Positions 36,885 through 49,879 of a DNA stretch of 64,000 nt are shown here, piece after piece. Location: the NCBI RefSeq assembly GCF_014805625.2, contig NW_023998531.1, positions 330,941 to 394,940 of the forward strand, written 5' to 3'. The notes beneath the pieces are model-generated. The model ran no database searches, had not been told where the DNA came from, and saw nothing but the letters and a program-made list of their open reading frames with translations. The position numbers and the translations under genes were made by a program. The stretch's first letter is position 1. The number at the start of each line of letters is the position of its first letter. The stretch is from Glossina fuscipes. Its lineage: Eukaryota > Arthropoda > Insecta > Diptera > Glossinidae.

Positions 36885-37640
36885 GGGCATGAAAATTTTG
36901 TTCTACTTCTACTTCTTTTGTCTTTTTTAGGATGACGGTGATGGACATAAAAGATTTTCATACTCTGTAATACTGGATGGATGCAGTTGATTTTTCTATT
37001 TCTAGGAAAAAAGCGGAAATTTTTATGGTGCATGTGTTGTACTTTATGAGAAGAAAGCAAAAAATACAGAAAGCTAAGGCGTTCACAGTTTTTTGTAGAT
37101 GTACTAAAAAATGTACGGTATAATCTTTGTAGATTTATCTGCTGTTGTTTATGGATAATAACATAAAAACATATTTTTTTCTGAAAAACACATTGGTTCC
37201 TAGTTTAGGTAGCATTGTAGACGCGTCCTTCGTCCGATTTGTCTCATTTTTAATAGCAATACGCAAGCAAGAACTTCCAATGTTCCTGCCAAATTTGAAG
37301 TCGTTAGCTTCATATATGCGCCCAAGAGAATGTTTACAACGGACGTTACACAGACGGACAGACGGACATGCTTGAATCGATTTAGAATTTGATGCTAATC
37401 AAGAATATAGATACTTTATGGGGTCTCTGAAGATTCTTTCTTGGCGTTGCAAAATGACGTACAAAATGAACATACCCCTCATCCCTCGGTGATGGATATA
37501 AAAATAGAACAAATCAGCCACTCCAACCCAATATTGTACAATGTGAAAACCAATTTTCTTTTGGGTTCCTTTAGTCTTGCGATGGGTACAAAAAAATTTG
37601 ATCAAAGACGAATATAATTGGCTTACTTGTTTAGATATAG
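35040..37640. repeat. RepA cluster, several units in both orientations
   Basis: At least five unit-like segments occur, with marker blocks in constant order: 'GTCCGTCTGTCCG', 'TAAACATTCTCC', 'GAAGATATCGCC', 'CAAATTT', 'GGTATTGAAAATGGT', 'TTTTTCAA', 'TCATAAACTA', 'GGGCGATGCTGTAG' and 'CCACTTAATTTTGTAG'. Forward units lie around 35100-35340, 35346-35650, 35660-36010, 36100-36390 and 36420-36950; a reversed unit lies at about 37200-37400; a terminus ('GATCAAAGACGAATATAATT', then ACTTGTT) lies at 37596-37632. ORFs here (up to 122 codons) follow DNA similarity and show no known domain. Confidence 0.7.
36847..36884. repeat. TA microsatellite
   Basis: An uninterrupted run of alternating T and A, then 'TGTATATATA', inside a RepA unit. 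Confidence 0.95.
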
Positions 37641-37699
37641 CCGTATATAAAAATTCGGCCTCTCCATATTATAACCTTGTTCTCATTCTATTCCTGTTC

Positions 37700-39770
37700 T
37701 TCCACTTGACATTCAATGAATAGAAAAAAATAGATATTATTTTGTATACATTATTAATGAAGACATGCTTTTAGCAATTATGTTCCAAATATGTGTCCAG
37801 CGTCCAAAAAATGCGCATTCAAATCCTATACCAAAATATAAAGTAACGTCTCTGTGCGGCCTTTAGAAAAACTCGCTCAGTTATAAAGGATCCGGAAAAG
37901 CCAAGGGCCGGAAGTGAGATTTCTTAAAACAGAGTAGAAGAGCAAACAATTTTGCACGAAAGCATATAACGAACGAATGATTGATTTTTTCAATCCAGAT
38001 ATTACCATTGATTCTTATTTAAATACCTGAAAAAACAATTTATTTAGTTTATTGTGCTTTTATGGTTACAGAGTCAACATGAGCCACTTTGATTGAATTT
38101 CTTATTTGATTAAATTTTCAAATGTTCATCCATCTTATATTGATTTTAAATAAAGCTAACACACAAACACGCACACTAAATCTCGCTTTACGTTACCTTA
38201 TTAAAACTTACTCACTTTTGCAGGCAAATAAAACCAAAACCCATTTAAGTTGTTTCTTATTTCCTCGGCTGTCCTACGGTACGCATACTGCTACTGAATG
38301 GAAAAAAAATTTCTTAAATATCGTATAAAACATACATTAAAATCATTGGAATATTCGCTTTTGATTTCGCTTTACGTGTGATCAAGTATTTTCTTAAATA
38401 GTATGCAAAAAAACCATTACTGGAAGAGTTAAGTACAATTCGTATAATTATCCTCTTGTCTAATAATGCATGTTGTTAACGTTTCACTTTTAATTGTTCG
38501 TTCCAATTTAGTTGTTCTCAAAAAGTGAAAGTTGTTTTTATTTTTTTATATATTTTCTGTTGAAAAAAAAGTTACACGTCACAGCAAATTATCTTTGAAG
38601 GACGTCCTATTTAATAATGGGGTATTTTTTCTTGTTATACGCAAAAGAAGAGCTAGGAGACAATACCTTTTATTATTACATATAACAAATACTAATAAAA
38701 AGTTTAAATTGAGGTTTTGTGAAAATTAAAAAAATAAAACTAAACTTTTTCTTTAAAAACATAAAATTTTATCGCGCTTAGCACCTGAAGAATTAACTAG
38801 TCAATATGAAAAGGTAACAAAAAACAAACCCAAACAAAAAAACATGAAAACGTTAGAGTCGGTCAAAGCCTACCACAAACTATCCTGTCCCGCCTTGAGT
38901 ATAATATCGCGCTTGTTTTCGTCATTAGTCCTTTTTGTCTTAGGAAATGTTAATTCTTATAAGATACTCTCGTCGTACGAATGTGATCCTTAAAGTTGCA
39001 AACTTAGTAATGTTAACTTTTCCGCCAAGTAACCTATTGCTAACTAATTTTATCAGAAAATACACCCAAATTGGTCCCAATCTCAGTACAGTAAATTTGT
39101 GTATCAACTCATTATTTTGGCCCATATATTATACCCATTGGAACGGTTATTTTTGATAATAATGTTCGTACCGGACGTGGTTAAATCCAATTCAAATTTT
39201 CCAAAAGGTTCAATCCCACTTAAATTTTTCACGTTCATTTGTCAAGCTCGAAGGCTATTCTTCACTAGCAAAAATTTCGACCACAATTTCAAAGTTGGAC
39301 AATTTCCCATCCAATCACTTTTTTAAAATATGGACAATATGGGCAATATTGATCATAAAATAGTTTGTTTTCACCGAATTTCAAAGGGGTTCGTCCCTAA
39401 GTTACAATCTGCAGATTGAAAGCAATAATATCTGGATAGACACAGACAGAGATTGTTAAATCGACTAAGCAACTAAGACTATAGATGCGGGGTGTAAAAA
39501 CTCGAAAGGGGAGAAGAATAGATTTTCAAATTAAATTAATAAAATATGAAATTAAAGTTCACATAACTCTTTACAGGTCTTTCTTTGTTTTCGTTTACGG
39601 AATCTTGTACATTCGATTATATAATATCTTGCTGTATTTTAAGCCGAGTTTCCTTTGCGAAAAGAAAAAACGAAGAACTAATGAAAAGTGAAACTATTTT
39701 TATACTTCTACTATTACGTGTTTGCAAACATTTTGATCAGCGATCTACAGGAAAAAATGATAAAGAAATT
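37700..39770. other. No gene recognised
   Basis: Short ORFs up to 75 codons without recognisable similarity. 38970-39430 has blocks ('AAATTGGTCCCAAT', 'TTCACCGAATTTCAAAGG') typical of noncoding fly repeats, but no boundaries are visible. Confidence 0.3.
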
Positions 39771-39779
39771 TTATTGTAC

Positions 39780-40255
39780 ATAACGATTGAATTCAATGGT
39801 TTTAAGCTTCCTATAGATAAAACAACTGTATTCCATTTAATATTATTGGTTTACTCAGCATACGCATACGCCGACACTAATCAATTCATTACTTTTGTTA
39901 TTTATTTGAAGATACCTGCTATCGAAGCGCACCAAACAAGTGTCGGTTTTGATTTCATCGTGGCGATTAAAAGTGGCGACACGAATTAACTGAAAATGCC
40001 TCTCTTTGGTCACTTGTTGTAAGAGTTGTTCAGGATACACTGTTGCAGCTCAAATGGGAAGTTCTGCCACAACAGGCATATTCACCAAACATGACACTTC
40101 CTGATTACCCTGTGCTTGGCTGGCACGCGGGTCCGAAAAGTTGAAGAAGTGCGAAAATGCGTCGGTGGGTGGATCATTGCCAACCCAATGTAAGTTCTCC
40201 CGACAGGATATCGTAATGTTCTAGAAAATGATGAAAAGCATTTTGATTAATATCC
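39780..40255 (+). pseudogene. Mariner-like remnant, family 2 copy B
   Basis: It begins with the same leader as copy A: 'ATTGAATTCAATGGTTTTAA' and 'TTGGTTTACTCAGCATACGC' against 'TTGGGTTATTCAGTGTATGC'. After an internal deletion it reads 'RVVQDTLLQLKWEVLP', 'YSPNMT', 'EVRKCVGGWI' in successive frames and ends 'NDEKHFD' (about 40230-40248). Both first and second catalytic Asp regions are deleted. Confidence 0.7.
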
Positions 40256-41236
40256 ATTGTACCAATTTTCCAAGTGAACAAGTGATCAACATATTTGCAA
40301 GCACCTAAGAGATAACTTCAGAAATTCGGACACATTTCTTCTAACATTCTTCATTTTCCTACATAAAATACACACAAACACACATGTAAACACACGGTAA
40401 TTAGTATAATGTCCCGTAGATGTGCAATATCTCACGCAAAACTATCCAAGAAATTTACAAATTATATGTAAACTAAGAATTCATTCATTATATCATTATA
40501 GATAACCTGGACGAAATGAAAACTGGACAAGGATGGCAGAAATGAAGTGGCAACTTTTCTTCTTCATATTCTGAAGACCACTGGACAAAAATCGTGATTA
40601 TTAACTGACAAAATGAAGTGTATATTTCTAATCTACGTTAGCGTCAGAACAATGCAAAAAAAATTTGACGAGTTTTACTTAATAAACCTTCTTCGGGAAA
40701 ATTAATTAAAGTAAAAACGAAAATAAATTTTTTCTTGATAAAAACTCTCACTATTTAAAATAGTAAACGTATACATTCATTACATGCCACGAGCAAAAGA
40801 AATTTTAAATCTTCAGAAGGTGAATAATTCATTTAAATTCATTATACATTTGAACTTAACACAATATATGGTCAACAATTTCCGGGATTGACTCATAGAG
40901 TCCGCTGCAAACCAAAAATGGATATTATCCTTAGAAAGTATCGACACTCCGATAACCTCTGTAGAAACTTCATACCATTTCGATGATTTTTTTTAACGAT
41001 CTGCAATCGTTTTAATCGTTTTTCGTTATTTTCAAAACAAAAAAAAAAAATGCGGACTTCATGTATTGATTAAGCAATGAGTTCCGAATAGCGCAACAGT
41101 TTTCTATTAAAAAGAGCAATTTGTCGATAGCTTGCTGATTTTAAAAATAGCCACATGATGCTGAGCGCATTGGACGGGCATAAAATGTGCTTAAATCAGA
41201 AAACGTCTAAAATAAGCCTAGAAATTAGTTGCGGAC

Positions 41237-41485
41237 ATGAGAGGGCTACTTGTAAATGGTTACCGAATTTGGTCCAGAAGAGCAAGAACACTATGTCACA
41301 TATCAATGAATGAATTGAAACCTGAATTGTTACTTCACCTATCGCATTGCCCACGTTCGACTATTAATTTAAGGAGCGAAAAAGGCTTAGATCAAATCGT
41401 GTGGTTATTATATGAAACGTATTTTGAGGTGATGAAGAGTACTGAACTAATTGTGTCGCCCTTAAAAAGAAGACTACGTTGGTAA
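41237..41485 (+). CDS. Unrecognised ORF with ATG
   Basis: An 82-codon frame starting at an ATG, with varied composition unlike its AT-rich neighbours, but no domain I recognise and no adjoining exon. It could be an exon of an unknown gene or a relic of an element. Confidence 0.15.
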   Translation: MRGLLVNGYRIWSRRARTLCHISMNELKPELLLHLSHCPRSTINLRSEKGLDQIVWLLYETYFEVMKSTELIVSPLKRRLRW

Positions 41486-42109
41486 ACATTAATAAAAATG
41501 ATTTTTTCTTACTTAGTCTCGGAAATTATTGATAGTGATTTATATATGTTTGTAAGCACGCACAGTTTTTGTTGCGACGCGAAAACAAATAATGACTTTC
41601 CAGGCAAAGAGCGTCAATTTAACCACTATCGATGTAATCGTCAGGATACGAGATTTTAAATGTACATATGCGAAAATATGGCAATTTAAATGCGCAACAT
41701 TTTTTAGAAATACACGTTATTCGTAAAAATTATGATAGTATATTAAAAATAAAGCGGTTCACTTATGTGGTCTTGTTTATAAAATATATTTCGATCGCGA
41801 TTTTTTGTAATTATTAATGATTACAAAAATATAATTTTATTATAACATTCCATCGGTTTGATGTCAAAGTTAATAGTATGTAAAGCTAGGTACAGAGGCT
41901 TCTTACTTACATTATGTTAAAGCTAGTCTCCACAGAGAATTTTTAAAAAGAAAGCGAAATTAAATAGAAAATTTTTTGTAAATTCATCGTCTTTCATTAT
42001 TCCTCGACATATCGGTATTCAAATTGCTTGCCTTGTTTATTTTTTAACACAAGAGGAAAGATCATCGGTTTCTTATATCCATCAATTAAGGATCATTATA
42101 CTCTACACT

Positions 42110-42170
42110 ACTTGTGGCACAGGGTGTATTAAATTTGTGCGGATGTGTGTAACGCTCAACTTACAGTTCG
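42110..42170 (+). repeat. Short dispersed repeat block
   Basis: 'GGGTGTATTAAATTTGTGCGGATGTGTGTAACG' character recurs at 51790-51825 ('GTGTGTTAAGTTTGTATGGATGTGTGCAATAC'). It appears to be one block of a larger decayed repeat. Confidence 0.5.
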
Positions 42171-42729
42171 CACTTTAGATCGAAACGGGCAATATGTATA
42201 CGGTAAAAAGGCCTAAATTTCAATGTTTCTTGGTCCGTAATAGAAATTTGACACAGCAATTAAATTTATCAAAATAGTCCATGTAGGTACATTTTTTGGA
42301 TATCATCCCACATGAGGATACTACTGAAAAATAAGAGAAGTTGTTTTCTAAAAGTAATTTGATATAAAACTTCAGTTGAACGAATTAGAATCAATGCAAA
42401 AAAAGTTAATGTTTACTACTTTATGATGAAAATTTGCCAATAATACCAATTTGACTTAAAAACTAATTGGATTAAATTTGAAACGCATAGATCGGTTTTT
42501 TGGACACCATTTCTTGACGGAAAATCTTGCGTTAATGAACTGTTCCGTGTGATATAGAATATGCTTAATATATTCCGGAAAGTCAGTACTTTCCCGTTGC
42601 GTTAGAAAAGTAGTTCTCCAATTCAATTGCGCAAAAATTAGAAAACGACACCTAGGATATAGGGCCAAGTTAACCTTAACCTTTTGACCCTAATAACAAA
42701 AAAATAATAACTTATCGTTAAAAATTGCT

Positions 42730-43240
42730 TTGATATTTGTCAAAATATTATTATAATATGACTTATACATATTTGCCAACGCTTAGGACCTCCCCAACAT
42801 GGCTTTTAAAAGAGTCAGAAGTTCCTTCTGAAAATCGTTGTTCGCGCAATTTATTTTGGATACGAAAAGAAGTTATTGAGTGCCAAATTAGGTCCGTATG
42901 GCGGATGACCAATTAGTTCGATTTTTCGATTAAAGAGCCGGCTATTACAGCAGATGCAAGAGAGCTCCCACTTGCTTGCTCAAGAACTTGCCCTTGGTTT
43001 TTATTTCACCAAAGACTTCCGGTAAATAAATGGTTGCGTATAATTCAGAATTGATCGCTTTATGCGTCTTTAAAGGCAGTATTGCTAAGTGATTAGTTTT
43101 TCTGAGTTAACGGGCGACCTTTTGTCTCGAAACTTGTGTCGAGCATAAATAACTTCTGTTAGGTTTTAAAGCACTTATAGAGTGGACTGCGTGTGGATCC
43201 ATGATACGTAACCTGTTACGATCGTACTTACGTCATCATT
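42730..43240 (-). pseudogene. Mariner-like remnant, family 3
   Basis: On the minus strand, frames read 'VTGYVSWIHTQS' where families have VTGDESWIYAY, then 'KTNHLAILPLKTHKAINSEL', 'YATIYLPEVFGEIKT', and after a gap 'IGHPPYGPNLALNNFF' where families have GHPPYSPDLAPNDFF. These identify a third mariner family, different from the two others here, related to those with a long D-to-D spacing. Catalytic Asp residues are replaced (TGY; LNN) and several stops occur. Confidence 0.7.
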
Positions 43241-43249
43241 GCATTTCTT

Positions 43250-44180
43250 ATACATTTATTTGCGCAATCGTCATTTTGAGATTCTGCAAGGCCCAACAAG
43301 AAAAAACCCTTTGCGCAGCCCTCCTTTAATCTACCTAAAAGCACGTCAGAAGACGTGAATCACCAAAACAGTAAAATATTAATTGCTTCTGATGTTTTAT
43401 TCGACCAAAGACTTCGTTTCAATTTGCATATTACGATATCTATAAACAAAGCTGGGTCAATCCTACGCTTTATTACATGCTATGGAACTCGATGATACGT
43501 TGCAAGAAGACACTAAATTATTTTCCTTAGATAAACACCAGAATATGATTCGATTATATATTCTTCTCCCTATGAAAGTTGTGCAAGAACAAATCTCGCT
43601 CTTCGCTCCAAGAAAAATAGATTGTTACTTACAGCTGTACATCCACTAGAAACACGTAAGTCTATTTGTTGATTTGATATATTTTCTTAGTTAAGTTAAA
43701 AAATAACGAAATAAAGAAATTGTAAAACTTAAGCCTTACAGCACTATCATCTATGATTATCGGCTTTACTGAATGGTCCAAACACTTGAGGTAATTTAAG
43801 GTTGTTTACAAAAATCGAAATGATATTTATATAACTTTATCTGCATGTCATTCTCTTTCTGAGGGTGAATTGCCGATGCAATATTTAAATTATAATCTTT
43901 GACATTTCATGCGATAAAACATTGCGTTAAAAATGTTGACATCTTCACTATAACATTATCAACTGCAAACATTTGCAAGCTTGCGTCAGTTTAGTGGCGT
44001 ACTCAGCTACATCTATGCTTCTTTTTTTTAACAGATATTCTTTCTATATTCTGCTTATTTATTTCTTTTTATACACACCACTTGAAGATTTTGTCATAAT
44101 TTTTGCAACATCCAAAGAGAAGCTTCAGAGACTCTATAAGGTGTATATAATCTTGATTAGCATGAAATTCTGAATTAATT
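43250..44180. other. No gene recognised
   Basis: AT-rich sequence with short frames only; no family recognised and no element ends seen. Confidence 0.35.
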
Positions 44181-44184
44181 AAGC

Positions 44185-45075
44185 AATGTCTGTCCGTCTG
44201 AGTGATTGTGTCAGTGTGATGTGTCTTGTTGATGCTCTCCAGGTCGAAAAAATGAAGATTTCTGGAAGTTACACTGGAAGTCATTGCATGCACACTGATA
44301 TTGGAAATGAGCCAATTGGTCACTGCATAACCCCGCAGTGAAGCAGCTCTGTTTTTCTAAACGAAAATTTTTGGGTTTTTGTCCACTACTCATAAAATTA
44401 TAAAAGACAGAAAGGTGAAATTTACCGCATTTACTCTACTACTTCTGTTACTTCTACTACTACAAATGCTTAAATTTTCATTTTTCTTCGCTCCTTGGAG
44501 GTTTTGTGTTTCACTCAATACTTATTAATCATAAAGAAAGCGAGACAGCACGTTTAAAACCACTTGTGCATTCTTCGAATGAAAATATATTATCGCCCTA
44601 AAATTTTTTAAAATTTTATAATAAATATAGGGGACACTACTTCTGGCGGATTAATTTCTTCTTCATAATACTAGCCAAGGGTATAAAAGGACTTGGGGAG
44701 TATAACACAAAAAGCTAAGTGTGTTAATTTTATATTAACTGTGGTGGAAGTCACGACGCAATGGATCCATTTTTTTTTTTACATACCGTCCATAGGGGTA
44801 TCATATAAAAGGGATTGGAGATTAGAATGCGAAAAACTAAGCGTCTAAATTCTGAATTAATTATGGTATACATTACGACATGGTAGATTAAGCTCTCTGA
44901 ACATTACCTTTCAGTGGTGGAAAAATATGAAAGACGAATCTTATCCTATTCATTTTTTATGAAACTCATGCTAATGTAAGCACGGGGTATAAAAGGCTTT
45001 AATGTTAGATTCTGCCCCAGCCAAATATAACTTTCTTACTTCCACCACACCAAATATAATTTTTCACTTGTTTGA
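44185..45075 (+). repeat. RepA-related fragments and two termini
   Basis: 'GTCTGTCCGTCTGAGTG' (about 44188), 'CGAAAAAATGAAGATTTCTGG' (about 44247) and 'ACTCATAAAATTATAA' (about 44388) follow RepA order. Two closely spaced terminal blocks, 'GCCAAATATAACTTTCTTAC' (about 45020) and 'CCAAATATAATTTTTCACTTG' (about 45049), suggest the 3' end is duplicated. Confidence 0.55.
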
Positions 45076-45079
45076 TTTA

Positions 45080-47500
45080 AGGTTAATCTTAAAATTCCCC
45101 AATTTGCTCAATTCGGTTTTTTTTTTTTTGTAAATGGTAAATGCATTTCGATGGCAAATATATGAATGCTTTCATATCTAATCGTTTCTCCATATCACAA
45201 TCTTCTAAAAATGTTGGCGAAATTTAATTTGTTACTGATATCTTTTGGTCGACGCGTAGAAAAAAACCGGTGAAAAATATTATTTTGACATTTTGGAAAG
45301 TGATTCTTTAAAATGCAAGTATCAATTTTTAATATTTTATGGATTTAGACCACTTTTTGCTATTTTTCGGAATCCCCCCCATATAATAATTCCCGTAAAA
45401 AGTGAACTTTTAAGAATAGTGTCTTACCGTTTCGTGTTCCACAACATAACTAGATAAAGAATAATAAGTTTTTTAATAAAAAAAAAAGAAAGTATTTTAA
45501 ATATGGAATATGTCGTTTCATATGTGAAACCTCCCAAGCGAGAACTTTTTAAAATCACATCCATAAATTTTCTTTTTCCGTAATTTTCTAAAATACTTAA
45601 TTTATTTTATAACTTTCAAGTGATATAGGGAAAGTTGTTTCGAGTGTTTAGTTATCTTCTTTACCTAACCGTAGCGTTTTAACATCCATTTTACACGAAA
45701 TTTTCCAAAATTTTCTTACGCAGCAGAGTGTGTTAAAGTGTATTTAAAAAGCATACAAATATAATATAATTTTCATGCTTCTTATTAAATTATGCCACGA
45801 ATTACAGGATCTATTTTAACGTATCTTTTCTTTGCTTTTAATCCAAAAAATTCATGCTCAAGTAGAGGCGTGAGCTCGGTTTTTATATCCACAAGAAGAT
45901 GTATACTAGACGCGCATGTGAATGTTTGCATTGGGGACTCTATTAAACGTGACTTGAATTGCAGAACACATTTATAATCTCTGTCTATTCGTAGTCCTCT
46001 TCCGACCGAAATTATGCTTACGAAATCGCAATTTTTTTAGCAAAACAAGCCTGGTTTCAAATTTGTTTTCCTCGCCCTCAAATTAGATTCGAAAATCAGT
46101 CAATTCGTCACACTTAAGCATAAACGTGTCCTTCTTCCTTTAGAGCTTTAATCCGCATCCTTAATTTTTTTTTTACAAAGTGTCTGTATCGACTTTGAGA
46201 ACCATGAAGTACGAAAGCGCTAAAACGCTAATTAAAAAAAAAAAACTTTATGTGCCACTTATATATAATTTTTAATTTGTGCAATTAGTTACAAAAAGTT
46301 TGTACAAATTATGTTTGAAGTAATCAAGACATTGGGTATGTATGAAAAAAAATATCAACAAGCAAGTGGATCTCCCTTCTAGTTGATATCGTATATCCTA
46401 CCAACTGCTTTCAAATAAAATTTTCAAACAATTTCTCGTCATCAGCTGCTAGGCGCTTACAAATGACGTTCTGCCAATTCATAGGCATCATCTGCCACAA
46501 GAAAATTTTTATACATACCTACTGTTGACGTAAGTATTCAATTTATTCACAAAGCTAGAATTTTCCTTGTAAAGCGCAAGCAGTATTTTAAATACAAGAT
46601 AATTCCTTTTCGTACCAGGTACACGTAAACAATACCTTTCAGTTCCTTCTACAGGCAAAGTTTTTTTGGTGAACATTTTTTGCATATAAAAAATAACTAA
46701 ATCTAAATTAACACAGCATGTTTATATGATAATAAGATAAAAATATTTTTATATATACATATGTTGTTACGTTTATTATACTAACAACTTCGAATATTTT
46801 ACAAAGCGTCTTGTTTCCCTTCGGCAACTCAGAGATTTGTTGGTTGAGGAAGCTTTTTTTTTAAACAAACCCAATAAAACTTGTAACCAGATGTGCAAAT
46901 TCGTAAAGTCACAAATTTAAGAAAAGAAGGTCGTGAAAACGCATGCCAAAAATCTGGTCTTTCTACAATAGTCAAAATTAAATATACCCGAAAGAGCAAA
47001 AAAATTTTACAAAGTTATGCAAGAAATGGACTCCAAATTGATTATATTGAAAAAAACTATCTTCTCCGTACACCATAACCAATAACATGTTTCACTTGCG
47101 TTCTTTGCTCATGGGTAAAGCGCAAAAATTTGCTGATATATTCACTCTTTGCGAGCTTTACTTAAGTGAGAACAACGGTCATCTTGATTTCCACTAACCT
47201 GTATCACGCCATTTTTTAGTTTTGCTGCACACAGAGGGCTTGTAATGTGCAACCATAATGTGTTCCAATATTCGCAATAATGCAGCATGCAGGACCCATA
47301 CTTTACATCTTAATAGATAAAGTTCAGCACCTAAACACACACCTTGCATTTCGGGGCTGTTTAGTGCATTGTAAACGTCGATAGGGCAGTTTATTTAAAC
47401 TCAATTCGCGCATAGTTTTCGAATGCTACTACTCGCCACGTTCCTTACTTGGCAGAGCTCAGTAAATGCTTCAGGCATTTCGATTGAATACCGTTGACTG
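45080..47500. other. No gene recognised
   Basis: AT-rich, with frames of at most 61 codons. Near 46440-46510 the minus strand reads in two overlapping frames without stops for about 25 codons, but I cannot place it in a family. Confidence 0.3.
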
Positions 47501-47504
47501 CATT

Positions 47505-47825
47505 CTGGTTTCATTGATTCGAATAGAACCAATTATAGTGGAAATGGCGATTTTAAATAAGTTATATTTTAATGGACGGCAGCATTTTCTAACCAGGTAT
47601 GCTCTGGTGGGTGACAATGGATTCTGATCTATAAATCGCGACGAACAACAACGGATGGCACTGGGTTCCACTATGAAAACAGCGATGGACTCTAATAGAC
47701 GTCAATTCTGAGGCATTAAGGTGAATTCTGATATGGTAAATTCTAGTGGACACCGATGGATTCGAATATGGTATATTCTGGGAAGTATCGGTGAATTCTA
47801 ATAGGGTTGCCCTCAGATTTTATAT
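47505..47825. repeat. Degenerate minisatellite
   Basis: Words of the type 'GGTGAATTCTAATATGG' and 'TAAATTCTAGTGGACA' recur at intervals of about 25-35 bases: 'GATTCGAATAG', 'GGATTCTGATCT', 'GGACTCTAATAG', 'TCAATTCTGAGG', 'GTGAATTCTGATATGG', 'AAATTCTAGTGG', 'GGATTCGAATATGG', 'ATATTCTGGG', 'GTGAATTCTAATAGGG'. Copies are diverged and spacing varies, so it is an old tandem array. No frame is open across it. Confidence 0.65.
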
Positions 47826-47829
47826 GGAT

Positions 47830-49875
47830 TTGTAATTAAATATGTTGGAGAAACAGCGGAGGTAGTACCGAATCTTGCATAAGGCGAGATTGCTTTTAGA
47901 GAAGAATATTTAGAGCTAATACTTATAATCATGGCTTTATCCCCTGAAATTCGTTCACAATTCTACATAAACACTTTGGCACATATACCTACAATAATTT
48001 AGACACTAGCTGCTTGTAAAGCTCTTTAAATATATACGGAAAGAAAGTTTTATCTATTATATTAAGCCATTGCTTTTTATTTTATAATTTAGACAAACCC
48101 TTGACCCTTTTGAAAATTTTCCTTTCTATCGAAAGAAGCAAGCATGCAAAGTTGCTAAACAATTTCAACAGTAAATAAACTCTCGCGACAATTACATTTG
48201 CTTTGTAAACAAGAAAGCATGAAAAACTTTTCTTCTTTTAGACGAGAAAAAATTGTTATAAAATAACATAAACGTAAATTAAAAAAGTATATAAAAAACA
48301 GAAGCCTTTAGATTTATTTTCCTAACTAATCGAATAAATTATTTTAGAAATTTTTTTTTTTAATTTTAAATTGAAAACGATATAATATTACCGTATGTTC
48401 AGGTATCTTAACATATAAGCTTTCGAAAATAAAGCGCAACTTTCATACTAATAGGTAGAAGTCTTTTAAAGAAAAAATACAATTCATTTGCCGATATGTG
48501 GCATAAATGGCAGCAATATACAGAAAAAGATGTTGATCGCAGAACACAAAATATACGGATACGATTCCTATCACGGCATCGTGGATATGCTTTTTATAAG
48601 AGACGCATTTGAACGTTTTCATTATAAGAATCTTTTATTTACAATCCATTTGCTTAAGGATATAAGTATTTACATTTTACTTTGGCTCGACTTCTCATTT
48701 TTAATGTTCTTTTTCGACTCAAATGTTCTTGTTCGACTGACACTGCGTTTCGGAAAAAGTCCATTTATATAAGTTTTTATAAACCTATTACTATTACCTA
48801 AGTTCATAGTCCAATTTTTCATCCGTTAACCTGCTTTTCAACTAATCGTTTTCCTCGGCTGGGAGCTGCATGAGGCGCACAAATGTGCACTTGGGTTTTC
48901 CCTCTCCAGGGAATTTGTAATCAATTAATTGTAACGAAAAAGATTTGCAATTTCCGTAGCAATATGTATTAAAAGACATCCTTATGTCTACTCCTTAGTA
49001 AACATATTTTCAACAAGGAATAAAATTATGTTCGATTGTGGCCGAATCTTCTACAAATGTTGAAGAAATGATGAGAGTAAAGAGTTAAGGTTTATAAAAA
49101 CAAAATTTTAAAAGAACACTCGCCACATTTTATATCGACAATTCGACCAAGGCGATAAAGTTTCCAGGCTTTTGAACGAATTCTTAAAGTTTGAACCGAA
49201 GATGAATTATCGGTAACATGCAAATGGTTTGCTAGTTTGCGCTCACTTAAAAGAGCTCAGCTAGAAAGTTTTTATGCATTCATAATATTGCTTCGATTTT
49301 ACCCTGTCCGACTACCATTTTTTTTTGATTCTCTGCGAATCTCTGTTAAAGGTAAAGATCTGCCCAAAAAATTGCAAAAATTATGCAATGAACTTATAAC
49401 AGTTATATGAAAAATTAAAAAAACTTAAAAAAAAGCTGTTGAAGCTTTAATAAAAAACGGTACTAACCTTTTTCTTGATCTATTTATTATATATCAGGAA
49501 AATATTATTCTTTTTCTTTCAGTGTATCGGGGTAATAAGCGCTGACTTACAGGTCAAAAGTAGGGAGTGGCAGTACGAAGTGTGCGTGCTGTTCCACAAC
49601 ATGATACACGTACGCTCTAATATAAAATATATTTTCTTTAATTGTTATGCCCTTCACCATTGATTGTATGATGGCCTTAAGCCTCACAAGTGAGATAAGC
49701 TCAGTTTTTATCAGAGCAATCGTTTCGGAACCACTTTTTGAACCAATTTTGGGATTTCTGTCGGTCTATCTATTTGGTTTGCCGTTCGATACATATTGTG
49801 AGGTTTGCGATATCGACAAAGATGAATGCTGTTAGAAACGCTTTAAATAAGTCCACTTTCACCACTACGTTTACA
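47830..49875. other. No gene recognised
   Basis: AT-rich DNA. A 94-codon frame with a hydrophobic C-terminal half (48488-48772) matches nothing I know; other frames are shorter. Confidence 0.35.
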
Positions 49876-49879
49876 TAAA

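Noticed and set aside
46380..46520. Possible transposase piece on the minus strand ('FLVADDAYELAERHL')
   Set aside because: Only about 15 residues, with no second motif in order; too short to support a family call.
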